Origin: an uncultured Rhodoferax sp.
Lineage (GTDB): Bacteria > Pseudomonadota > Gammaproteobacteria > Burkholderiales > Burkholderiaceae_C
Direction of reading: 5' to 3'
Assembly: GCF_946221635.1 (NCBI RefSeq)
Contig: NZ_CAMIHB010000012.1
Coordinates: 1 to 64,000, forward strand
Length of the DNA: 64,000 nt
In this document: one piece after another, positions 26,701-33,235 of the stretch
How positions within the stretch are numbered: position 1 is the first letter of the stretch
Layout: the number at the start of each line of letters is the position of its first letter
Program-made: the position numbers and the translations under genes
Notes under the pieces: generated by a model
The model's input: the letters and a program-made list of their open reading frames with translations, nothing else
The model's database searches: none
What the model was told of the DNA's origin: nothing

Positions 26701-27238
26701 TGTCGCCGAGGCCGGGCAGGGCGTGCATTCCACCTGCTTCGGCTATGCCTTGCTGCTTGCCGTCTATTGGTGCCAAGGGGAGCATGCCCGGCAAGCCGAG
26801 CTGGCGCAGCGCTGTCTCGTTCTCGCCAAAAAATTCCAGTTCCCACTCTGGGAGAGCGTGAGCAGCCTGTTCCTCCTCTGCAGCCAGGCCCGCAGCGGGT
26901 ATCTGGTGGATGCCAAGCCCCTGTTCGAGGCGGCGCAGCACATGCAGACGGCCTACCAGGCCGGTATCACGACGTCGCGCTGGTTGGTGGCCGACGCCCT
27001 GGTCGCCCAAAAGGAATGGGCACAAGCCCTGACCCTGCTGGAGCGCTCCATTTCGGAGGCCAGCCTGTACGAGGACCAGTATTGCTTGGCGGATCTGGTC
27101 TGGCTCAAGGCTGAATGCCAGCACGCCTTGGGGCAGCCTGCACAAGCGCTGTTTGAAGAGGCGCGCAGCCTCGCGAACCAGAGCGGCTCCCTGGGCTTGT
27201 TGCAACGCTACGCAGGGCGCAGGCCTCCCTCTGTCTAG
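23726..27238 (+). CDS. Very large BTAD-AAA ATPase signal-transducing regulator
   Basis: A 1170-residue protein. The N-terminus is an OmpR/BTAD-type winged helix plus BTAD repeat (about residues 8-255; FRLQLMGRPRLHLNG, LLVSPGQWFSRDFLGQLLWP, AARTNLRQVLGNL). A cyclase-like middle segment lacks recognisable catalytic residues. An AAA/STAND ATPase follows with Walker A GYGKT (about residues 487-491) and Walker B LLWVDDLHWAD (about 562-572). The rest is TPR-like helices (about 800-1160). No C-terminal LuxR domain is seen. It resembles SARP-type activators with an attached NTPase. The ligand and targets are unknown; the divergent barrel and lipoprotein genes are candidates. It overlaps the DUF1993 stop by four bases. 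Confidence 0.85.
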   Translation: MEFTESTAFRLQLMGRPRLHLNGEDISRKIKYRKAWAVWAYLLVSPGQWFSRDFLGQLLWPELDTAAARTNLRQVLGNLAGVLELSPGAACLQRDAEAVRWQAEPALQVDMDCLGSHALARAGAVDADAQAWRRQVLEPQCADLLHPFLQGLEQLESQDFQDWLGRMRGFYASRSALLLEQLLQQAIREGRSADATDIAYKLVGVAPAEPGYIVQLLELLHARGQHAEAAAVEESRRAYFREQFGSDLPALLLERRAALQQAPSELQLQAAALQAEWRWVCALYGEAPASEDLEEEDWPPLHAQWSGVVERFGGSVQPLPGNGWLAIFGLAGAGERVALRALLAAEEWRATSARRSVRFGIADGKLLHTPTSAHNLAGGEVVKRAMGICWVAQAGQTLLTEGAVAQIGMGAQFEPAGTHQLPGAAAACVLMRLTDGSERARMADGSMPARSPVPMVGRAQEFAQLAAAWRKVQSGQSAAYVIRAPAGYGKTRLASELLHHVTRGGGQALQVSCRLETHHQPLAPFVAALQSSGAGVAQAHGKSESFSAVLSALQRRLAKGPMLLWVDDLHWADLATLEFLPVMMQALARAPVLLLVASRPGLAWEPPDDAVVVDLPSLGVQDATALLNVQRGSGLHAEDRQRVLEMAGGVPLFLELLSQSAAASGGTHPSIHAVLQTELDALGEGKRVLRAAAVLGSRFRTAQLADLLPGDAMESALRHAEDVRLLHDLGGGVWEFHHALIYDAVYASVPLAARKQWHVQVARRMESEHGPAEEIAQHWAAARAWREALQCWVRAGDEALARDFAADALACFERAMAMFDKLDAAQQGREQVLRLRLRMGYALQMAEGFGSARAWQYFDSVAQEVQTASAGLPDQQDILFAALGGSFMGGSSQGRVDGLSIAYRMERMAVSPQQRLMAASALGNSLFWRGDFKACRRALEQALALADALPPAERTRYCVDDPALVCRAFLAWTLWFQGDRKGARAMVRAALAVAEAGQGVHSTCFGYALLLAVYWCQGEHARQAELAQRCLVLAKKFQFPLWESVSSLFLLCSQARSGYLVDAKPLFEAAQHMQTAYQAGITTSRWLVADALVAQKEWAQALTLLERSISEASLYEDQYCLADLVWLKAECQHALGQPAQALFEEARSLANQSGSLGLLQRYAGRRPPSV

Positions 27239-27777
27239 CCAGCAGGAGCGGTGGTCCGGGGGTACACATGCCAGCCATCCAGGTCGGCCTTGCCCAGGGG
27301 GACGCCGGCCTGGCGCAGCAGGGCGTACACCATGCTGACGTGGAAAAAGAAGTTGGGCAGGGCGTATTGCTGCAGGAAGGTGGCGCCGTCCAGCGTGACC
27401 GTTGTCTGCCCCGCCGGGTCGCTGATCTGGCGCTGCGCGGCCAGCGCAAAGTCGGCTGGGGCCAGTGTGTCCAGAAAGGTCAGGCCCTGGGCCACGCGCG
27501 CCTGCAGCGTGGCAAAGCTGGCGCGGTGTTCACCATGCGGCGGCACGGGGCGCCCGGCCAGCGGCGCGCAGGCGCGGAACACAAAGTTCACCGCCACCTC
27601 GGTCTGCACCGCCAACGGCAACATGTCCGGTGCCAGCCGGGCCTGCAGCAGGGCCGGGTGCCCGGTCTCGGGGACATGCAGCGCGCCCTTGTGCAGCAGT
27701 CCTTGCAACTGGTGCAGGTAGCGGCGGAATACGGGAACACTGGCGTCGAACAGGGGGAATGCGTGCATGGACGCCAT
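27235..27777 (-). CDS. DUF1993 family protein
   Basis: A helical-bundle protein of about 180 residues of the DUF1993 (DinB-like) type: FDASVPVFRRYLHQLQGLLHKG at the start, then LAPDMLPLAVQTEVAVNF, and LPNFFFHVSMVYALLRQAGVPLGKADLDG at the end. The initiation codon is uncertain (27789, 27777 or 27768), since none has a clear ribosome site. Function unknown. Confidence 0.82.
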   Translation of the reverse strand: MASMHAFPLFDASVPVFRRYLHQLQGLLHKGALHVPETGHPALLQARLAPDMLPLAVQTEVAVNFVFRACAPLAGRPVPPHGEHRASFATLQARVAQGLTFLDTLAPADFALAAQRQISDPAGQTTVTLDGATFLQQYALPNFFFHVSMVYALLRQAGVPLGKADLDGWHVYPRTTAPAG

Positions 27778-27810
27778 GGTAGCCAGCATTGCCGCACCAC
27801 CACCATGACA

Positions 27811-27831
27811 AAGGGCCCCAGAGGGGCCCTT
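27811..27831 (-). terminator. Possible terminator after the PEP-CTERM gene
   Basis: AAGGGCCCC and GGGGCCCTT form a nine-base-pair stem with a three-base loop, between the PEP-CTERM gene and DUF1993 on the minus strand. The T tract after it is short (TTTGT), so it may be weak. Confidence 0.45.
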
Positions 27832-27852
27832 GACAGCGGGAGCGATGCAGGC

Positions 27853-28449
27853 TCAGGCCTTGCGGCGGCGGGCTGCGAAGCCCAGCAGGCCCAAGCCGGC
27901 CAGCAGCATGGCATAGGTCTCGGGTTCGGGGACAGCAGTCACCGGCAGGTCCATGGAGAGCAGGTTGCCCATTTTCCGGCGGTCGTTCGCGTTGTCGAGG
28001 AATTGCACCTTGACGTGCGGGGCCGTGAGGTTCAAGCCGCCATTGGCGCTGAAGTCAATGCGCCACACCAGGCTGTCGGTCAGTGCCAGGGGCGCGCTGC
28101 TGGAAAAGCAGGCACCCTTGGTGTTGCCATTGGAGCCGCAGCCCAGGGCGCTGCCGGTTACACCGCCGTGGAGCACATCTGCGGTAAAGCCCGCAGGGCC
28201 GCTGACGATGGTGGCGCCGGTGACTTCATTGCTGCCAAAGCCCTTGATTTCAAAGCTCTTGAGGAAGCTGGCACCCAACCAATCGCCTGTGGCGTGCGTG
28301 GCGTTGAGGATGGAAAACTCAAGGGTGTCCGCGTCGATGGCGCGGGAGGCGAAAGTCACGCCCTGGAAGGTCAGGGAATTGGCAGCTTGCGAACCGAAAG
28401 ACATCAGGCCCAGGGCCAAGGCAGCAACGGTGGTGGCGATTTTTTTCAT
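27853..28449 (-). CDS. PEP-CTERM sorting domain protein
   Basis: A 198-residue secreted protein: signal peptide (cut after SQA), a beta-rich body, and a C-terminal PEP-CTERM tag (AVPEPETYAMLLAGLGLLGFAARRRKA): the PEP triplet, a membrane helix and a basic tail. Such proteins are handed to exosortase and often linked to exopolysaccharide. No exosortase lies in the window. The tag and start are clear, but the body has no assigned function. Confidence 0.93.
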   Translation of the reverse strand: MKKIATTVAALALGLMSFGSQAANSLTFQGVTFASRAIDADTLEFSILNATHATGDWLGASFLKSFEIKGFGSNEVTGATIVSGPAGFTADVLHGGVTGSALGCGSNGNTKGACFSSSAPLALTDSLVWRIDFSANGGLNLTAPHVKVQFLDNANDRRKMGNLLSMDLPVTAVPEPETYAMLLAGLGLLGFAARRRKA

Positions 28450-28590
28450 GGTGGAACGTACAGACGAGCCGGTTTGTAACTGAATGTATTGTCCGGGTTC
28501 GGGGGGCGGATGGCATTAGTCCAAATGGATGTTGGCGGCCAAATGTGTGAACAATGGCATGTTTTTGTCACTTTTTTGCCGCGCTGCACC

Positions 28591-29079
28591 ATGAACCTCC
28601 CCACCCACCAACTCAGCATGACCGTGCTCATGTCGCCCGATATGGCCAACTTCTCCGGCAATGTGCACGGCGGCGCCATTCTCAAGCTGCTCGACCAGGT
28701 GGCCTACGCCTGCGCCAGCCGCTATGCCTCGCGCTACGTGGTCACGCTCAGTGTGGACCGGGTGCTGTTCCTGCAGGCCATCCATGTGGGCGAGCTGGTC
28801 ACCTTTCTGGCCAGCGTCAACTACACGGGCAAGTCGTCCATGGAGATCGGCATCAAGGTGATTGCCGAAAACATCCGCTCCCAGGAAGTGCGCCATGTGA
28901 ACAGCTGCTTCTTCACCATGGTGGCGGTGGACGACCACGGCAAGGCCGCCGCCGTGCCCCCGCTGCAGCCGCAGACGGACGACGAGAAGCGTCGCTTCGA
29001 GGCCGCGCAGATGCGCAAGCAATTGCGCCAGGAGCTGGAGCAGAAGTTCCGCCAGACGCGCCAGGGCGGCACAGTCTAG
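28591..29079 (+). CDS. Acyl-CoA thioesterase (hotdog fold, YciA-like)
   Basis: A 162-residue hotdog-fold thioesterase hydrolysing acyl-CoA. Typical segments are MSPDMANFSGNVHGGAILKLLDQVAYACASRYA with the helix after HGG, and VGELVTFLASVNYTGKSSMEIGIKV; the C-terminus is a charged helix. I choose the ATG at 28591 rather than the longer frame at 28489, as it matches the family start (QLSMTVLMSP). Confidence 0.93.
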   Translation: MNLPTHQLSMTVLMSPDMANFSGNVHGGAILKLLDQVAYACASRYASRYVVTLSVDRVLFLQAIHVGELVTFLASVNYTGKSSMEIGIKVIAENIRSQEVRHVNSCFFTMVAVDDHGKAAAVPPLQPQTDDEKRRFEAAQMRKQLRQELEQKFRQTRQGGTV

Positions 29080-29139
29080 GGCAAAACCCTATACTGGTTC
29101 GCAGCCGTGGTGTCGTTGCCACCCCTGTAAGGACCGCCT

Positions 29140-30246
29140 GTGAACCAGCCCGCTCCGCGTCGCCTCTCTCCTGCCGTGTCCAGCGGCGTCAGTCTGTTCA
29201 AGCGCTTGTGGCGGGGCCGCACGGCACCCAAGGACACCTGCCCTCCAAAACTCAATCTGGCCCTGCAGGGCGGCGGTGCCCACGGTGCCTTTACCTGGGG
29301 CGTACTGGACGCGCTGCTGCAGGACCCACGCGTGCAGTTCGAAGGGATCAGCGGCAGCAGCGCCGGTGCCATGAATGCCGTGCTGCTGGCGCAGGGCTGG
29401 ATGGTGGGGGGCCGGGAGGGCGCGCGCCAGGCCCTGGCCGACTTCTGGACCAGCGTGGGCCAGCAGCTGCCCTGGGGCATGCTGACCACGGGCAATGGCG
29501 ATGCCATCAGCCTGCTGCCCACCACCAAGATGCTGGCCAGCTGGGCCGGCTTCTTCTCGCCCACCGACCTGAACCCCTTGGCGATCAACCCGTTGCGTAC
29601 CTTGCTCAAGCGCCAGGTGGACTTTGAGCAATTGCGCAAGACAAGCCCCTTTAAGCTTTTCATTGGCGCCACGCAGGTGAACACCGGCAAGCTGCGCCTG
29701 TTCCGCGAGCAGGAGCTGACGGTGGACGTGCTGCTGGCCTCGGCCTGCCTGCCCAAGATCCACCACACGGTGGAGATCGACGGCCAGCCCTACTGGGACG
29801 GTGGCTTTGCGGCCAATCCCGCGGTGTTCCCCCTGTTCTACGACTGCGGCGCCAGCGACATCCTGCTGGTGCTGCTGGCCCCGCTGGAGCACAGCGGCGT
29901 GCCGCACACGGTGGACGAGATCGAGGCGCGCATGGAAGAGCTGGGTTTTACCTCCCACTTTCTGCGCGAGATGCAGATGTTTGCGCGCGTGCAGCAGAGC
30001 GCGCAAACCTCTCCGGGAGCCCAGGGTGGCTTGCTGGAACAGCGCCTGCAGGCCGTGCGCTTCCACATGATCGACTCCAGCGAACTGCCCAGCCTGCAGC
30101 GCAGCGAGACCAAGCTGCTGGCGCAGTCGTCCTTCCTCTCGCTGCTGCACGCCCAGGGCCTGGAGCGCGGCCAGCGCTGGTTGGCCCAGCATGGCAACGC
30201 CGTGGGGCAGCACACCACGGTGGACATGCGGCAGTGGCTGGCCTAG
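29140..30246 (+). CDS. Patatin-like phospholipase
   Basis: A 368-residue patatin-fold serine hydrolase with a Ser-Asp dyad: oxyanion motif GGGAHGAFTWG, nucleophile elbow GISGSSAGAMNA and the aspartate in DGGFAANP. It starts at a GTG with GTAAGGA upstream. It probably cleaves acyl lipids; the ligand is unknown. Its last four bases overlap the convergent Lrp gene. Confidence 0.93.
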   Translation: MNQPAPRRLSPAVSSGVSLFKRLWRGRTAPKDTCPPKLNLALQGGGAHGAFTWGVLDALLQDPRVQFEGISGSSAGAMNAVLLAQGWMVGGREGARQALADFWTSVGQQLPWGMLTTGNGDAISLLPTTKMLASWAGFFSPTDLNPLAINPLRTLLKRQVDFEQLRKTSPFKLFIGATQVNTGKLRLFREQELTVDVLLASACLPKIHHTVEIDGQPYWDGGFAANPAVFPLFYDCGASDILLVLLAPLEHSGVPHTVDEIEARMEELGFTSHFLREMQMFARVQQSAQTSPGAQGGLLEQRLQAVRFHMIDSSELPSLQRSETKLLAQSSFLSLLHAQGLERGQRWLAQHGNAVGQHTTVDMRQWLA

Positions 30247-30710
30247 TCGTTCAAGCGTAGCGGCTGATCTTCGAATTCGGTGTTGAGCACTACGGTGCTG
30301 GTGGTGCGCGCCACGCCGGGGATGGCCTTGATTTGCAGCAGCACGGCTTCCAGATCGCGCGCATGGGCGGTGCGCACCTTGGCCAGCAGGTCGTACTCGC
30401 CGGCCACGCTGTGCAGCTCCTGCACGGCATCCACCTTGCGCAGGTGGGCGGCAATGTCGCGGCAGTGGGCACCGCCGTCGTTGCGGATGGCCACAAACGC
30501 AGTGAAGTTCAGATTCACCGTGAGCGGGTCCACGCTGATGGAGAAGCGGCGGATGACGCCGCGCTCCAGCATCTTCTTCACGCGCTCGTGCACGGCGGCG
30601 GTGGATAGGCCCACCTCGGCCCCCACCTCGGCGTAAGAACGTCGGCCGTCCTCTCCGAGTGCCGTAAGAATTTTGGCGTCAGTGGCATCTATCTGAATAT
30701 TTGCTTGCAT
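30243..30710 (-). CDS. Lrp/AsnC-family regulator
   Basis: A 155-residue regulator: IDATDAKILTALGEDGRRSYAEVGAEVGLSTAAVHERVKKMLERGVIRRFSISVDP is the winged helix, followed by an RAM ligand-binding domain with GEYDLLAKVR and LLQIKAIPGVARTTSTVVL. It is divergent from an EamA exporter and probably controls it in response to an amino acid. The intergenic region holds a palindrome suitable as operator. Confidence 0.95.
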   Translation of the reverse strand: MQANIQIDATDAKILTALGEDGRRSYAEVGAEVGLSTAAVHERVKKMLERGVIRRFSISVDPLTVNLNFTAFVAIRNDGGAHCRDIAAHLRKVDAVQELHSVAGEYDLLAKVRTAHARDLEAVLLQIKAIPGVARTTSTVVLNTEFEDQPLRLND

Positions 30711-30753
30711 TGGGCGTGTTTTTGGGTAATATCACGCCATGCGGCGCTGCTTG

Positions 30754-30768
30754 CCGTAAATTTTACGG
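30754..30768. promoter_or_regulatory. Palindrome between the Lrp gene and the exporter
   Basis: CCGTAAATTTTACGG: seven-base arms around one base, with an A/T-rich centre as in Lrp-type sites. It lies 8 bases before the exporter start codon. Confidence 0.55.
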
Positions 30769-30775
30769 ACAAATC

Positions 30776-31708
30776 ATGAATTCAGCACTCAATATTCAGC
30801 AAGGCTGGCGCCTCTCGCCCTTCTGGCGGCTCATGGTGGCGCTGTGGTTGGTCTACATCGTCTGGGGCACGACCTACTTTGCCATCGGCATTGCGGTGCA
30901 GACCTTTCCGCCGCTGTGGATGAATGCCACGCGCTTCACGCTGGCCGGAGTGCTGATGCTGGCCTGGGCGCTGTGGCGCGGCGAGACGCTGCCGAGCTGG
31001 CGGCAGTGGCGCAACGCGGCCCTGGTGGGCGGGCTGATGGCCTTTGGCGCCATGAACCTGGTGGTGTTTGCCCAGAAGCATGGCATTGGCTCGGGCCTCA
31101 TGGCCACGGTGGTGACCACCATGCCCATGTGGCTGGCGCTCTGGACCCGTCTGGGTGGTGAGCGCGTGCCGCTGACCAGCTGGGCCGGCCTGGGGTTGGG
31201 TGTGCTGGGCGCCTTGTTGCTGGCGATGGAGGGTGATTTTTCGGCCAGCTGGCTGGGCGCGCTGGCGGCCTTTGGCGCGCCGCTGTGCTGGAGCGTGGGC
31301 TCCTACGCCTCGCGCAAGCTGGACCTGCCGGGCCCGGCCATGGCCTCGGCCACCGAGTGGCTGGCCGGCGGTCTCATGGGGGTGGTGGTCGCGTTCCTCG
31401 TGGAGCCGCAGGGCGCGCTGAGCCAGGTCACGCCGCAGGCCTGGCTGGCCTGGTGGTACCTGCTGGTGTTTGGCACGCTGGTGGCGCTCAACGCCTACCT
31501 CTGGCTGCTGCAGAACACCACGGCGGCCATGGCCGGCAGCTATTCCTTTGTGAACCCGGCCGTGGCCTTGGTGGTGGGCGTGCTCATCGGCAAGGAACAG
31601 CTCACGGGCTGGGTCTTCCTGGCCCTGCCGCTGATTGGCGGTGCACTGGCCATGATCATGTACGGCCCGGCCATCGTGGGCTGGTTGCGCCGTCGCATCA
31701 GCCCCTAG
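30776..31708 (+). CDS. EamA/DMT-family exporter
   Basis: A 310-residue ten-helix transporter: YIVWGTTYFAIGIAVQTFPP at the start, ATRFTLAGVLMLAWALWR, and a second EamA repeat with SFVNPAVALVVGVLIGKEQLTGWVF. Paired with an Lrp-type regulator, it is probably an amino-acid or related metabolite exporter (YedA/RhaT branch). The ATG at 30776 is preferred over the longer frame because the latter overlaps the Lrp gene. Confidence 0.92.
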   Translation: MNSALNIQQGWRLSPFWRLMVALWLVYIVWGTTYFAIGIAVQTFPPLWMNATRFTLAGVLMLAWALWRGETLPSWRQWRNAALVGGLMAFGAMNLVVFAQKHGIGSGLMATVVTTMPMWLALWTRLGGERVPLTSWAGLGLGVLGALLLAMEGDFSASWLGALAAFGAPLCWSVGSYASRKLDLPGPAMASATEWLAGGLMGVVVAFLVEPQGALSQVTPQAWLAWWYLLVFGTLVALNAYLWLLQNTTAAMAGSYSFVNPAVALVVGVLIGKEQLTGWVFLALPLIGGALAMIMYGPAIVGWLRRRISP

Positions 31709-31716
31709 GCCGAGAC

Positions 31717-32478
31717 TCAGACCGAGGTCATCCCGCCGTCCACCGTGTGGGCCAGGCCGGTGACGAAGCTGGCCGCGTCCGAGCTGAGCCACAGCACGGC
31801 GGCGGCCACTTCATCGGCCTCGCCAATGCGGCCAATCGGGTGGATGCCGGCGACGGCCGGGCCCACCTTCGGGTCGGCTGCCACAGCGCGCTCAAACATC
31901 ACGGTGCGGATCACGCCGGGGCAGACGGCGTTGACGCGGATGCCCTTGCGGCCGTACTCGGCCGCGGCCGATTTGGTCAGGCCCACCACGGCGTGCTTGC
32001 TGGCCGCGTAGGCCGACATCTTGGGTGCGCCGATCAGGCCGGCGACCGATGCCGTGTTGACGATGCTGCCTCCGCCTTGGGCCAGCATCTGCTGGATCTG
32101 GTACTTCATGCACAGCCACACGCCCTTGACATTGACGCCCAGGATGCGGTCGAAGGTGGCCTCCTCGCAGTCGGCCAGGCGCATGTGTTCCTCTTCGATG
32201 CCGGCGTTGTTGAAGGCGCAGTCCAGGCGCCCGAAATGTGCCACCACCTGGGCCACCATGGCCTGTACCTGTGCGGCCTGCACCACGTCGGCTGCGATGA
32301 AAAGGGCCTCGGCGCCCAGCGCGCGCACCTGGGTTGCGGTCTCCTCGCCCGCCGGCACGTCGCGGTCCGTCACTGCCACCTTGGCACCCGCGCGCGCAAA
32401 CGCCAGCGCACTGGCGCGGCCTATGCCACCGCCACCACCGGTGACCAGCACCACCTTGTTGTCAAAACGCATGTTCAT
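31717..32478 (-). CDS. SDR-family oxidoreductase
   Basis: A 253-residue short-chain dehydrogenase: nucleotide-binding GGGGGIGRA, NNAG motif in CAFNNAGIEE, catalytic Ser in SIVNTASVAG, and YxxxK as YAASKHAVV. The C-terminal VDGGMTSV is typical of SDR. Substrate unknown. The start at 32478 (MNMRF) is preceded by GGGGA. Confidence 0.94.
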   Translation of the reverse strand: MNMRFDNKVVLVTGGGGGIGRASALAFARAGAKVAVTDRDVPAGEETATQVRALGAEALFIAADVVQAAQVQAMVAQVVAHFGRLDCAFNNAGIEEEHMRLADCEEATFDRILGVNVKGVWLCMKYQIQQMLAQGGGSIVNTASVAGLIGAPKMSAYAASKHAVVGLTKSAAAEYGRKGIRVNAVCPGVIRTVMFERAVAADPKVGPAVAGIHPIGRIGEADEVAAAVLWLSSDAASFVTGLAHTVDGGMTSV

Positions 32479-32565
32479 GGAGTCCCCAGGCAAAAAAGCC
32501 ATCTTAGGAGACCCGTGCGCCACGCCGGCGCCTTGCCGTAACCCGCGCGACAGCGCGGGGCTGCC

Positions 32566-33135
32566 TCAGGCCGCCAGACCCATCATGTCCGCCAGGTCGT
32601 GGCGTTGCAGGGGTTTGGCGAAAGAGCCCAGCACGCGCAGGCCGTCGGAGACGGCCACTTCGGCAGCGATGGAGAGCATGAGGCTGTCGCCGCCGCTGAG
32701 CAGGATGATGCCGCCACGGTAGTGGGAGCGGGCCAGGTGGCCCAGGAAATCGATACCGTCGGTGTTGGGCATGATCAGGTCGCAGATCAGGTAGTCCGGC
32801 GGGGCGGGCATCTTGCCCAGCACATCGGCCCCGGTACTGCCATCGCGCGCGGTGTAGACCTCGGCCACGCCCAGGCTCAGCAGCATTTCGCGCAGCACGG
32901 AGTGGCTGAAATCATCGTCGTCCACCACCAGAACGCGCAGGGTGCCGCCATGGGCTTCCTGCTGCTGGTTCATGGCTTCGGCGCGCACGGCCGCTGCCTG
33001 GCGGCGACGCTCCAGGCTTTCCAGCACGGCGGTGAGCACGAATTCGGAGAGCGACTCCTCCTTGTCGAGCAGGGCCTCAATGTCCGCGCGCAGGGCGGCG
33101 GTGATGGGGATGGCAGGCAGGGACGAGAGTTGCAT
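32566..33135 (-). CDS. Single receiver-domain protein with an N-terminal helical extension
   Basis: A 189-residue protein. The N-terminal 55 residues (ITAALRADIEALLDKEESLSEFVLTAVLESLERRR) resemble the ribbon-helix or YlcI-type DNA-binding segment of small antitoxins; this is a guess from composition. Residues about 65-189 are a CheY-type receiver: DDDD acidic triad, phospho-acceptor D in ICDLIMPNTDG, S in ILLSGGDS and K in FAKPLQ. No output domain follows. It is divergent from dnaE2, with the LexA box between. Confidence 0.85.
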   Translation of the reverse strand: MQLSSLPAIPITAALRADIEALLDKEESLSEFVLTAVLESLERRRQAAAVRAEAMNQQQEAHGGTLRVLVVDDDDFSHSVLREMLLSLGVAEVYTARDGSTGADVLGKMPAPPDYLICDLIMPNTDGIDFLGHLARSHYRGGIILLSGGDSLMLSIAAEVAVSDGLRVLGSFAKPLQRHDLADMMGLAA

Positions 33136-33177
33136 GGGCCAAGTGTAAGTGAATGTTAATGTTTTACCAGAAATAAG

Positions 33178-33193
33178 CTGTATATAAATACAG
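33178..33193 (+). promoter_or_regulatory. LexA (SOS) box of dnaE2
   Basis: CTGTATATAAATACAG, a perfect CTGT-N8-ACAG site between dnaE2 (start 43 bases downstream) and the divergent receiver gene (start 43 bases upstream). It may control both. Confidence 0.95.
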
Positions 33194-33235
33194 TTATTTG
33201 TTATAAATTCACTCCCTGATGCACTGGGGCACCCC

